NCBI GenBank assembly: GCA_040902585.1
Contig: JBBDXA010000109.1
Location: 1 to 5,095, forward strand
Length of the DNA stretch: 5,095 nt
Source of the DNA: JBBDXA01 sp040902585
GTDB lineage: Bacteria > Planctomycetota > Phycisphaerae > Phycisphaerales > Phycisphaeraceae
Direction of reading: 5' to 3'
Shown here: positions 1 through 5,064 of the stretch, one piece after another
How positions within the stretch are numbered: position 1 is the first letter of the stretch
Layout: every line of letters starts with the position of its first letter
Notes under the pieces: model-generated
Seen by the model: only the letters and a program-made list of their open reading frames with translations
The model's database searches: none
What the model was told of the DNA's origin: nothing
Program-made: the position numbers and the translations under genes

Positions 1-1
1 C

Positions 2-223
2 GGAGCCAAGGGGCGCATCCCCGAGGACGTGGCAACCTACAACGCGCTCGCGGCGAAGATCATGAAGGCCGAGGGCGTGGCGATCGATGATCTCTATTCA
101 TTCGCCAAGCCGAAGCTGAGTGAGATTCAGCGGCCCAAGGATGTGCACTACACGCCGGCGGGGTCGAAGGTGCTGGCGGAGGAAGTGGTGCGGCACATCG
201 CAGCGGCGCTGAATGCCAAATGA
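2..223 (+). CDS. SGNH/GDSL-type hydrolase, C-terminal fragment
   Basis: The reading frame is open from position 2 to a TGA at 221-223 and gives 73 residues; the start lies outside the window. The informative part is PKDVHYTPAGSKVLAEEV near the C-terminus. It matches the last conserved block of SGNH/GDSL hydrolases, where Asp (residue 47 of the fragment) and His (residue 49) complete the Ser-Asp-His triad, and the following T-P-x-G and helix are typical. The preceding stretch (TYNALAAKIMKAEGVAIDDL) resembles the helix and strand that come before this block in such enzymes. The family cleaves esters of lipids or acylated sugars, and in planctomycetes many members are exported, but no substrate can be read from this tail. 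The stop codon is the first TGA of a large hairpin repeat, so the extreme C-terminus (AALNAK) may have been set by that repeat. The gene is convergent with the ThuA-domain gene. The family call is fairly sure, the specificity unknown. Confidence 0.75.
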   Translation, partial: GAKGRIPEDVATYNALAAKIMKAEGVAIDDLYSFAKPKLSEIQRPKDVHYTPAGSKVLAEEVVRHIAAALNAK

Positions 224-410
224 CCAATGAGAGAATGTCTAATGAATGACGAATGTCGAATGTGCGAATGACAAATGACGGAGATGACCTTCGCGTCTCC
301 ATTGTGATCGTCGCCATCAGTGAATTCGAGAACGTCCGGACATGACTCGGCCATTCGTCATTGGATCACTTGTCATTGGTCATTCATTAGACATTCTCTC
401 ATTGGTCATT
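219..410. repeat. Large imperfect hairpin of AATGNCN-type short repeats between convergent genes
   Basis: Positions 219-250 and 379-410 are perfect inverted copies (32 bases). Pairing continues inward to 283/346, with 55 of 65 positions matching over the full arms, around a 62-base loop (284-345). Each arm is a run of short units beginning AATG and mostly 7 bases long (AATGACC, AATGTCT, AATGACG, AATGTCG and relatives). The element occupies nearly all of the gap between the hydrolase stop (221-223, inside the left arm) and the ThuA stop (413-415, two bases outside the right arm). It could act as a two-way transcription terminator or RNA-stabilising hairpin, although neither side has a plain T-tract. 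The open frames crossing it, with SFVIRHS-like translations, are artefacts of the repeat and are not called as genes. Repeats of this appearance are, from memory, dispersed in planctomycete and verrucomicrobial genomes. Confidence 0.9.
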
Positions 411-412
411 AG

Positions 413-1201
413 TCACTCCGCGGCCTTCGCGGGAGCGTATTCCTTCACCACATTCCCCTCATCATCCAGCTTCCCCGCCGCCCACACCATCCCGCGGGTG
501 ATGGTGTCGATGAAGACCGCATCCTCCCACGTCGCGTTGCCGTGGCCCCAGGTCGTCCCGAACACGCGGGCCTTGCCGTATTGATTCACCCAGATGTTGC
601 CGCTTTCCTTGCCGTTCTTCTCGCTCTTGCTCGACGCGAGAATCGTCGTGCCGGGCCAGACCTTCTGAATGACATACAACTCATCCTTGGGCGTCTTCCA
701 TTCCTTGGGAAAATGTTTCATCACCGGATGGTCCGGCTTCGTCGGCGTCACGGTGTACTCGCTCTGATGTTCGTGCATGAAGCTGGTCACGCCCAGGAAC
801 TCGCGCCAATCGTCGATCTTCGCGGCTCGATACGTGTGCATCGCGCAGTGAATCACCACCGCGTTCACGCCGGCCTTGTGAGCTTCGGTGATCTTCCTGA
901 TGTACGCTTCATCCTTGGTGTTGGCGAAGCACTCATTATGGATGACCACATCGTAGCCCTTGCCCCAGTCGGGTTTGTTGTAGAGTTCGATCTCGCCTTC
1001 GGTGCCCCGGCGAGGGTCGATCATGACCGTCCACTCGATGTTGGCGAGCTTGGCCGCGCCGTCCTGAAAGAGCTTGGCCTGCTTGTCGTAGTCGTGGCAG
1101 CAGCCGCCGGAGATGAGGAGGACTTTGAGCTTCTTCTCCGCGGCGAAGGCGGGCGCGGCGAAGAGGGAAAGGGCAAGCACGGCGGTGAGGAACGATTTCA
1201 T
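413..1201 (-). CDS. Secreted ThuA-domain (trehalose-utilization-like) protein
   Basis: This 262-residue protein starts at the ATG at 1201, preceded by an AAGG ribosome-binding sequence about 6 bases upstream. Residues 1-20 form a classic signal peptide (MKSF, hydrophobic LTAVLALSLFAAP, then AFA and AEKK), so the product is exported. The mature part has the order of a ThuA-like domain, which has a glutamine-amidotransferase-like fold: KVLLISGGCCHDY (26-38), a YDVVIHNECF strand (83-92), VVIHCAMHTYR (115-125), DHPV (157-160), ELYVI (174-178) and a closing R-V-F-G-T-T-W-G-H (212-220). ThuA was named from trehalose utilization in rhizobia. In planctomycetes ThuA domains are abundant in exported proteins, often associated with glycan metabolism or fused to cytochromes or glucose dehydrogenases, but the reaction is not established. 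Cys34/Cys35 and Cys119 in motif positions are noteworthy. The length fits a stand-alone single-domain member, and nothing looks truncated. It may follow the M48 gene in one transcript, although 228 bases with a large hairpin lie between them. Confidence 0.92.
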   Translation of the reverse strand: MKSFLTAVLALSLFAAPAFAAEKKLKVLLISGGCCHDYDKQAKLFQDGAAKLANIEWTVMIDPRRGTEGEIELYNKPDWGKGYDVVIHNECFANTKDEAYIRKITEAHKAGVNAVVIHCAMHTYRAAKIDDWREFLGVTSFMHEHQSEYTVTPTKPDHPVMKHFPKEWKTPKDELYVIQKVWPGTTILASSKSEKNGKESGNIWVNQYGKARVFGTTWGHGNATWEDAVFIDTITRGMVWAAGKLDDEGNVVKEYAPAKAAE

Positions 1202-1222
1202 ATGGAACCTTTTTCGGATTCA

Positions 1223-1235
1223 GTGTGATACACAC
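1223..1235. promoter_or_regulatory. Small palindrome upstream of the ThuA gene
   Basis: GTGTG and CACAC flank a central ATA, forming a 13-base palindrome that lies 22-34 bases upstream of the ThuA start codon. This is a plausible operator position, but no convincing -35/-10 pair overlaps it. It could also be chance, because each half-site is only five bases long. Confidence 0.25.
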
Positions 1236-1260
1236 GATAGCAGGCATGCGCCGCTTCGTG

Positions 1261-1286
1261 GCATGCTTCTGCTCAGAGAAGCATGC
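1261..1286. repeat. Compact hairpin with 10-bp perfect stem
   Basis: GCATGCTTCT (1261-1270) is perfectly inverted at 1277-1286 around a six-base loop (GCTCAG). A third GCATGC lies at 1244-1249. The hairpin sits 60-85 bases upstream of the ThuA start on the minus strand. There is no T-tract on either side, so it is not a standard intrinsic terminator. A protein-binding site, an mRNA leader structure or a small dispersed repeat are all possible. Confidence 0.6.
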
Positions 1287-1300
1287 TGGCCTGCTGGTAC

Positions 1301-1409
1301 TTCGATTTCAACGCAGAGGCGCAGAGAGGGCTGAGAGACAGAGAGGGGATGGATGGCTTTCAAACCTCTCTCTTCTCTGTTATCTCTGCGCCTCCGCGTT
1401 CAAATCGAA
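1301..1409. repeat. Large hairpin repeat of the ACGCAGAGGCGCAGAG type
   Basis: Positions 1301-1327 and 1383-1409 are inverted copies that match at 25 of 27 bases. After a three-base mismatch and one gap, pairing resumes in a purine-rich GAGA stretch up to about 1346/1365, leaving an 18-base loop (1347-1364). The arm core consists of two near-copies of a CGCAGAG unit. The element lies between the 3' end of the M48 gene (stop at 1430-1432) and the 5' end of the ThuA gene, both on the minus strand. It may therefore attenuate or stabilise a shared transcript. Its translations (NAEAQRG in one direction, LRLRVQ/CASAFKS-like in the other) are, from memory, a familiar signature of dispersed repeats in several bacterial phyla. 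The overlapping open frames are not genes. Confidence 0.88.
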
Positions 1410-1429
1410 CTCACGGGGAGCAGGCGCGA

Positions 1430-2269
1430 TCACATCAGCTTGCGCAGGTGGCCGATGCGCACATCAAAAGGCGGATGGGTCGCGAAGTATTCGCCCAGCG
1501 AGCCTTCTACGTTGCCGGGGCTGCGGGCTTGCAACCGCTGCATCATCTGCACACAGGCCTTGGGGTCGTAGCCTGCGGCGCGGGCGAGGCGGAAGCCCAG
1601 TTCATCGGCCTCGAGTTCCTGGTCCTGCGAGTAGGTGCCGTGCATCGCCTTGGCGCCGGCCCCGACGAGCAGCTTGCCGATGATCCCCCCGACGCGCACC
1701 GCCTTGGTCGCGGCGTTGACCACCGCGGCATTGGTCATGCGCGACCAGGCGTGGCCTTTGATCACGTGACCCATTTCGTGGCCGAGGATGAAGGCGAGTT
1801 CGTCGGGGAGGGAAGGGCCAGGGGCCAAGGGCCAAGGGCCAGGGGGATGCGGATCGGGGATAGCGGATGGTGACATTTTTTGCTGATTCTCTTCCCCCTG
1901 GCCCTTGGCCCCTGGCCCCTGGCCCTCTCCCGCACACAAGTCGATCAGCGCCCGCGTCACGAAGATAAACCCGCCCGGCAGCGCGAAGGCATTCGGCTCC
2001 TCCACCGCGACGCACTTAAACGTGAACTTGCGCAGTTTGTTTGCGACGCGCCCGGTCAGGCGCGAGCCGACCTCATCGATCAGCTTCACGATCCGTTCAT
2101 CATCTTCGATCTCCGCGTCCTGCTCGAAGGCGAGGGCCATCTCCTTGCCCGCGTCCTGCTCAGCCTTGAGCGCCTCTTCCTCGTTGCCGGTGAGGGACTG
2201 CCAGATCCACTTGCCTTTTTGAGCGCCGGCCCGCACGCCGCGTCCGAGGTTGTAGAAGAAATTGCCCAT
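1430..2269 (-). CDS. M48-family zinc metallopeptidase with an in-frame repeat insertion
   Basis: The chosen ATG at 2269 gives 279 residues beginning MGNFFYNLGR; a GAAGG lies 10 bases upstream. A TTG at 2299 would add ten residues but fits the family less well. The visible order is: an N-terminal NLGRGVRAGAQKGKWIWQSLTG segment, the M48 strand PNAFALPGGFIFVTRALIDL (92-111), the zinc motif HEMGH (164-168), a hydrophobic segment (about 181-207), the second metal-site motif QELEADELG (217-225, Glu220 the likely third ligand) and the closing THP (264-266). In M48 enzymes the two His and the Glu bind zinc and the Glu of HExxH activates water. Members degrade damaged or misassembled proteins at membranes or in the periplasm. 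No signal peptide or lipobox is seen, so location is uncertain. Residues of about 114-154 are foreign low-complexity sequence encoded by a hairpin repeat. All catalytic residues remain and the frame is intact, so the gene may still be functional. The substrate is unknown. Confidence 0.9.
   Translation of the reverse strand: MGNFFYNLGRGVRAGAQKGKWIWQSLTGNEEEALKAEQDAGKEMALAFEQDAEIEDDERIVKLIDEVGSRLTGRVANKLRKFTFKCVAVEEPNAFALPGGFIFVTRALIDLCAGEGQGPGAKGQGEENQQKMSPSAIPDPHPPGPWPLAPGPSLPDELAFILGHEMGHVIKGHAWSRMTNAAVVNAATKAVRVGGIIGKLLVGAGAKAMHGTYSQDQELEADELGFRLARAAGYDPKACVQMMQRLQARSPGNVEGSLGEYFATHPPFDVRIGHLRKLM
1814..1926. repeat. Heptamer hairpin repeat inserted in frame in the M48 gene
   Basis: Positions 1814-1847 and 1893-1926 are inverted copies that match at 33 of 34 bases (only 1828 differs) around a 45-base loop (1848-1892). 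Each arm is four 7-base units of the form (A/G)GGGCCA followed by GGGGGA. On the minus strand the element is read through without a stop. The first arm is translated as Gly/Gln-rich sequence (GQGPGAKGQG) and the second as Pro/Trp-rich sequence (PPGPWPLAPGP). It lies between the helix-like VTRALIDLC and the PDELAFILGHEMGHV segment of the peptidase, where related proteins, as I recall them, have only a few residues. It was therefore most likely acquired after the gene formed. Confidence 0.92.
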
Positions 2270-2322
2270 GTTGATTTCGCCTTCGTATTGTAGGGACAAC
2301 GCGCGGGCGGCGGAGAAAAGGA

Positions 2323-2348
2323 AAAAGGCGAGCCGGGGCTCGCCTTTT
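2323..2348 (-). terminator. Rho-independent terminator of the PEP-CTERM gene
   Basis: A GC-rich stem (GGCGAGC at 2327-2333 with GCTCGCC at 2338-2344) closes on a four-base loop and is flanked by A-runs on the left and TTTT on the right. Read on the minus strand, it begins about 32 bases after the PEP-CTERM stop codon and is followed by a TTTTT-CC-TTTT tract. This is a textbook intrinsic terminator, and it isolates the upstream gene from the M48 gene. The plus strand also ends in TTTT, so weak two-way action is possible. Confidence 0.88.
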
Positions 2349-2380
2349 GGTGTGTCGTGGTTGGATTGGAAATCGATCGA

Positions 2381-3793
2381 TCAGGCGCTGCGCCGGCGAC
2401 GCTGAAGGATGGCGGCGCCGCTCATCAGGAGCAGTGCGAAGCTGGCGGGTTCAGGAACGGGGACAATCGAGTTGAGGGCACCGGGCGTGTTGATCGCTTC
2501 GCCGACAACGGGCGTGCCCACGAAGCCCGGCAGGCCGGCACCGTCGAAGTCGTTCCGCACCCAGTCGGAGACCGAGTCGGTGTCCAGACCGTTGGGGATT
2601 CGCGAGGCACCGCCGGGTGCGAACGCGCCGCCGGCGAAGGCCGGGTCGAGAACGACGGAGGAATAGACGAAGTCACCCGCATCCGCGTCCATGACGCCGA
2701 CGGAGTCGACGATGCTGACCCAGGGAGTCGAGTCGAGGATGCCGTCGTTGTCGGTATCCAGATCGGTGCCGTCGGTGCCGGTGAAGTCCTGAACCAGCAG
2801 CAGAGTCAATGTGCCGTTTTCGAGTTCATTGGCAAAGAAGCTGGTGACGAAGATGCCGTTGGCGTCTGTGGTGCCGAGGTTCAGCACCGAATCGATCGTG
2901 CCCGCGCCGGTGCCGTCGCCTTCGAGTTGGAGAATCGTGTAGCGCGAGTAGTCGGTGTTGGCCAAACCGAAAGCTTCGACGAACTCATGTGTGTCCCCGC
3001 CGGTGTGATTGGCGACGAACTCATTGAGGACCGGAGCAAGTGCGGGCAGCGGCGGCGGGAGTACGAAGGTCGGCGTGAGGGAGAAGTTGTCGACCGCCAG
3101 GCCGTCGTCGGAGCTCGAAATGTCGAAGTCCGTCCACCGGATCCAGAAAGTGGATCCATTGAGGATGTTCAAGCCGTTCACGTTTCCGGCTACAGGCGTG
3201 TTGAAACTTGCACTGTTCCCATCAACGGCCCCCGCAGTCGTGTTGATGTTGGAACTCTGGTAATCAAGTGCGTCGACATCCGTAAACGCGCCGTTGTTCA
3301 GGGCTGTGGCGTTAAGGCTGAAGGCAAAGTCGATGCGATCCGCGGCGTTGCGACCCGTGACGCCGGCCCGCCACATTTCACCGATGTAGTTGATCGACAG
3401 TGACGTAATTGTCCCGCCTGTGTTGTTCGTGAACTCGGCACCAATAATCGGAACCAGTGTTCCGCTGCGCAAGGCCCCCAAGGCGCGGTCGGTGCTGCCG
3501 GTCGTGCCGTAGCTGTATGTGTCACCCGCGGTTTGCGCGCCATTGTTGCCCACGTAAAGACCGTTCGCATTGCCACCCGTCTCCACAAATGCCCAACCCG
3601 GCGGCAAAGTCGAACTAGAGCCCGCCGTCGCCAGCGTGTCAAAGTCCTGCGTGTAAGCACCTCCCGTCAGACTAATGGGCACCGCCTTCGCGCCGCTGGC
3701 GACGAAGAGCATCAGCGCCATCGCGGCCACCATCTGCATGACCGTTCCGCGGAAAGGGCGCACACCGATCGACAGGGAATTCTGGTTCGTCAT
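2381..3793 (-). CDS. PEP-CTERM surface protein with lamin-tail-like domain
   Basis: The 470-residue protein starts at the ATG at 3793, preceded by a strong AGGAGAG (3801-3807) seven bases upstream. It has a signal peptide (positive n-region to Arg15, hydrophobic core 19-33, likely cut after AKA at 37). Residues of about 38-243 form a beta-rich domain running from TQDFDTLA to SSDDGLAVDNFSL, a style seen in extracellular jelly-roll or lectin-like modules. A proline linker (246-250) leads to a second domain at about 255-440 beginning VLNEFVANHTGGDTHEFVE. This resembles the lamin-tail-like modules attached to secreted nucleases and contains a DTDNDGILD calcium-type loop (346-354) and GGASRIPNGLDTDS. 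The C-terminus is a PEP-CTERM sorting signal: VPEP (446-449), a hydrophobic stretch, then RRRR (465-468). In this system an exosortase removes the tail during export and surface or exopolysaccharide delivery. No exosortase and no nuclease catalytic domain is present here. It is flanked by its own terminator and looks monocistronic. The ligand is unknown. Confidence 0.9.
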   Translation of the reverse strand: MTNQNSLSIGVRPFRGTVMQMVAAMALMLFVASGAKAVPISLTGGAYTQDFDTLATAGSSSTLPPGWAFVETGGNANGLYVGNNGAQTAGDTYSYGTTGSTDRALGALRSGTLVPIIGAEFTNNTGGTITSLSINYIGEMWRAGVTGRNAADRIDFAFSLNATALNNGAFTDVDALDYQSSNINTTAGAVDGNSASFNTPVAGNVNGLNILNGSTFWIRWTDFDISSSDDGLAVDNFSLTPTFVLPPPLPALAPVLNEFVANHTGGDTHEFVEAFGLANTDYSRYTILQLEGDGTGAGTIDSVLNLGTTDANGIFVTSFFANELENGTLTLLLVQDFTGTDGTDLDTDNDGILDSTPWVSIVDSVGVMDADAGDFVYSSVVLDPAFAGGAFAPGGASRIPNGLDTDSVSDWVRNDFDGAGLPGFVGTPVVGEAINTPGALNSIVPVPEPASFALLLMSGAAILQRRRRSA

Positions 3794-4179
3794 TTCCGAT
3801 CTCTCCTGGTTTAAGTGGTCTTTCGTCCAGTCATTCTCTATAGGCGCCGCTGCCCACCGGCCACGCGATCACCATCCAACTTCCCGAAATACGAATTGCA
3901 CGAATGGAATCAGGTCGAATCCCGACAGGCCAGATATTACCAGATGAGATGGGCAATAGGAAAGGCCCGGCAAAATCTCACGCGGTTCTAACCGGGCGAT
4001 AGCGCCCCAAACCCCCTGAAACTGCCGAAATACCCGTGAAATCAAGGGCGAAACGAGTTCTCCCGCCGGTTGCCGCCACCGCCGCCCTTATTGCCCGAAG
4101 CAGCTTATAATGTGCCAGCGACAAGGGCCTGCCGGCTCCCCCGTGCCCCCGCTCCGGTCGCCAGCCGCCGCCTTCATGG
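3794..4179. other. Divergent intergenic spacer (386 bases)
   Basis: This spacer separates the PEP-CTERM gene (-) from the prepilin-like gene (+), so it should hold promoters for both. On the minus strand a TATAGA (3837-3842) is a possible -10 box 44-49 bases before the PEP-CTERM start, but no good -35 lies at the right distance. A six-base inverted pair (GCCCGG 3965-3970, CCGGGC 3992-3997) encloses a near-palindromic CGGTTCTAACCG (3983-3994), which could be a regulator site. ACGAAT or CGAAT recurs at about 3891, 3900 and 3916 and is probably chance. The open frames crossing the spacer lack protein-like composition, and I see no gene. Confidence 0.6.
4106..4111 (+). promoter_or_regulatory. Candidate -10 box for the prepilin-like gene
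   Basis: A perfect TATAAT lies 68 bases upstream of the chosen start codon, within otherwise GC-rich sequence. The expected -35 position (about 4083-4088) reads CGCCCT and is poor, and TTGCCC at 4091-4096 is too close. It could be a promoter that depends on an activator or uses another sigma factor, or a chance match. Confidence 0.4.
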
Positions 4180-4980
4180 ATGAAACCAGTGAAAACCACC
4201 ACACTCACCTGGTCCCGCCCGAAACATTCGCGCTGTCCGCGCCGCCCGCGCTGCCTCCGCAGCCCGCGCCGCGCGTTCACGCTGATCGAGCTGCTGGTGG
4301 TCATTTCCATCATCGCGATACTCGTCGGCCTGCTGCTGCCCGCGCTGGGCTCCGCCAAGCAGAACGCCAAGCAGGTTCTGTGCATGAGCAACATGCGTCA
4401 GCTCTGCCTGGCGACGTTGAACTATCAGGAAGATTACCGCCGGGCGTTTCCCCAGCCGTTCATCAACAGCAACATCGCCAGCGTCCCCGCCCGCAACTCA
4501 GCCATGTGGTTCAACGGGCTGGACTTTTATCTTCAGGTCGCCAACAAGACCTACGGCGCCGACGCCAACGAACGCAACTACGAAGAGTTCAAGCAGGATC
4601 CGGTCTGGAAGGATTTTCCCGAAGCGGGCAACGTCCGCCGCGACAACCGCACCATCAAGATGAACGAGAACTTCGGCTTCAGCTCTTCAGGCGTGGCGCA
4701 GTTTTACACCGACAAGAATTTGACGAACCCCGGCCTGACGGTGATGTATGTGGACGGCCGCGCCCTGGATGTGCGGCCTGATGCGCCGGGTGATTCGAGC
4801 TTCGGACACTTCCATGCCGTCGAAGGCACCGTGGGCCTGCGCCACAACCTGGGCGCCAACGTCGCCTTTGCCGACAGTCATGCCGATCACGTCAAACAGG
4901 AAGTGCGCACCGTCACGGCCGCGCCTTCCTGGTTCAACCAGCCTGATCCGAAACAGGAACTGATCTGGAAGTTCAACTGA
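4180..4980 (+). CDS. Type II secretion/prepilin-like protein with H-X9-D motif
   Basis: This 266-residue protein has an N-terminal methylation motif, RRAFTLIELLVV (30-41). A prepilin peptidase would cut after Ala32, leaving Phe33 as the first residue, and Glu37 is the conserved Glu5 of the mature pilin. A hydrophobic helix follows to about residue 57 (LLLPAL), then KQNAKQVLCMSNMRQL, which is typical of the large planctomycete and verrucomicrobial family of such proteins. Near the C-terminus RHNLGANVAFADSH (221-234) matches the family's H-X9-DG box, but the Gly is replaced by Ser233. The leader is unusually long (32 residues, Arg/Pro-rich). The start is uncertain, because no ribosome-binding sequence precedes the ATG at 4180 and a GTG at 4189 is an alternative. 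Proteins of this kind are inner-membrane or pseudopilus-like and occur in dozens of paralogues per genome, usually without their own secretion machinery nearby, as here. The role is not established. Confidence 0.92.
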   Translation: MKPVKTTTLTWSRPKHSRCPRRPRCLRSPRRAFTLIELLVVISIIAILVGLLLPALGSAKQNAKQVLCMSNMRQLCLATLNYQEDYRRAFPQPFINSNIASVPARNSAMWFNGLDFYLQVANKTYGADANERNYEEFKQDPVWKDFPEAGNVRRDNRTIKMNENFGFSSSGVAQFYTDKNLTNPGLTVMYVDGRALDVRPDAPGDSSFGHFHAVEGTVGLRHNLGANVAFADSHADHVKQEVRTVTAAPSWFNQPDPKQELIWKFN

Positions 4981-4981
4981 A

Positions 4982-5013
4982 AAGACCGCTCCGACTTTCG
5001 CCGGGGCGGCCTT
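4982..5013 (+). terminator. Weak terminator hairpin after the prepilin-like gene
   Basis: CCGCTCCG (4986-4993) pairs with CGGGGCGG (5002-5009) with one G-T pair and an eight-base loop. Three more outer pairs follow (AAG 4982-4984 with CTT 5011-5013) after one mismatch. It starts directly after the stop codon at 4978-4980. The T-rich stretch is displaced (TTTCTTTT at 5020-5027), so termination may be inefficient. Confidence 0.5.
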
Positions 5014-5038
5014 GATGCGTTTCTTTTCCCTGGATGTC

Positions 5039-5064
5039 GGCACCCGGTTTCGAACCCGTGTGCC
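5039..5064. repeat. Short hairpin with a TTTCGAAC loop
   Basis: GGCACCCGG (5039-5047) pairs with CCGTGTGCC (5056-5064) at eight of nine positions around an eight-base loop that contains TTCGAA. On the minus strand it recalls the T-arm of a tRNA (GGGTTCGAAACC). The five-base stems do not pair properly for a tRNA, and no acceptor or anticodon arm is visible in the remaining 31 bases. It is left as an unassigned hairpin; the rest of 5065-5095 shows nothing recognisable. Confidence 0.45.

Noticed and set aside
219..410. Reading the short repeats as a CRISPR array
   Set aside because: Units are 7-8 bases with no spacers, and the arms are inverted rather than direct repeats.
60..584. Open frames on both strands across the first hairpin, with translations such as SFVIRTFDIRHS and FVIGSLVIGHS
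   Set aside because: They are translations of the AATGNCN repeat and of the antisense of real genes. Their composition follows the repeat unit and they have no ribosome-binding sites.
542..1228. Long plus-strand frame (228 codons) opposite the ThuA gene
   Set aside because: It is the antisense shadow of a clearly recognisable ThuA-domain protein with signal peptide and conserved motifs.
1283..1873. Plus-strand frame of 196 codons opposite the M48 gene
   Set aside because: It is antisense to the HEMGH-containing peptidase and starts in the second hairpin repeat (NAEAQRG), so it has no independent support.
3136..3156. Two GGATCC sites close together in the PEP-CTERM gene
   Set aside because: They fall in ordinary coding sequence (around residues 213-220) and look coincidental.
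2357..3403. Plus-strand frame of 348 codons opposite the PEP-CTERM gene
   Set aside because: The minus strand has the signal peptide, the sorting signal, a strong ribosome-binding site and a terminator. The plus-strand frame has none of these and is a GC-rich shadow.
4110..4781. Plus-strand frame overlapping the prepilin gene in another phase, and the minus-strand frame at 3978-4394
   Set aside because: The prepilin frame carries the FTLIE motif and the H-X9-D box; the others are Arg/Pro-rich shadow translations.
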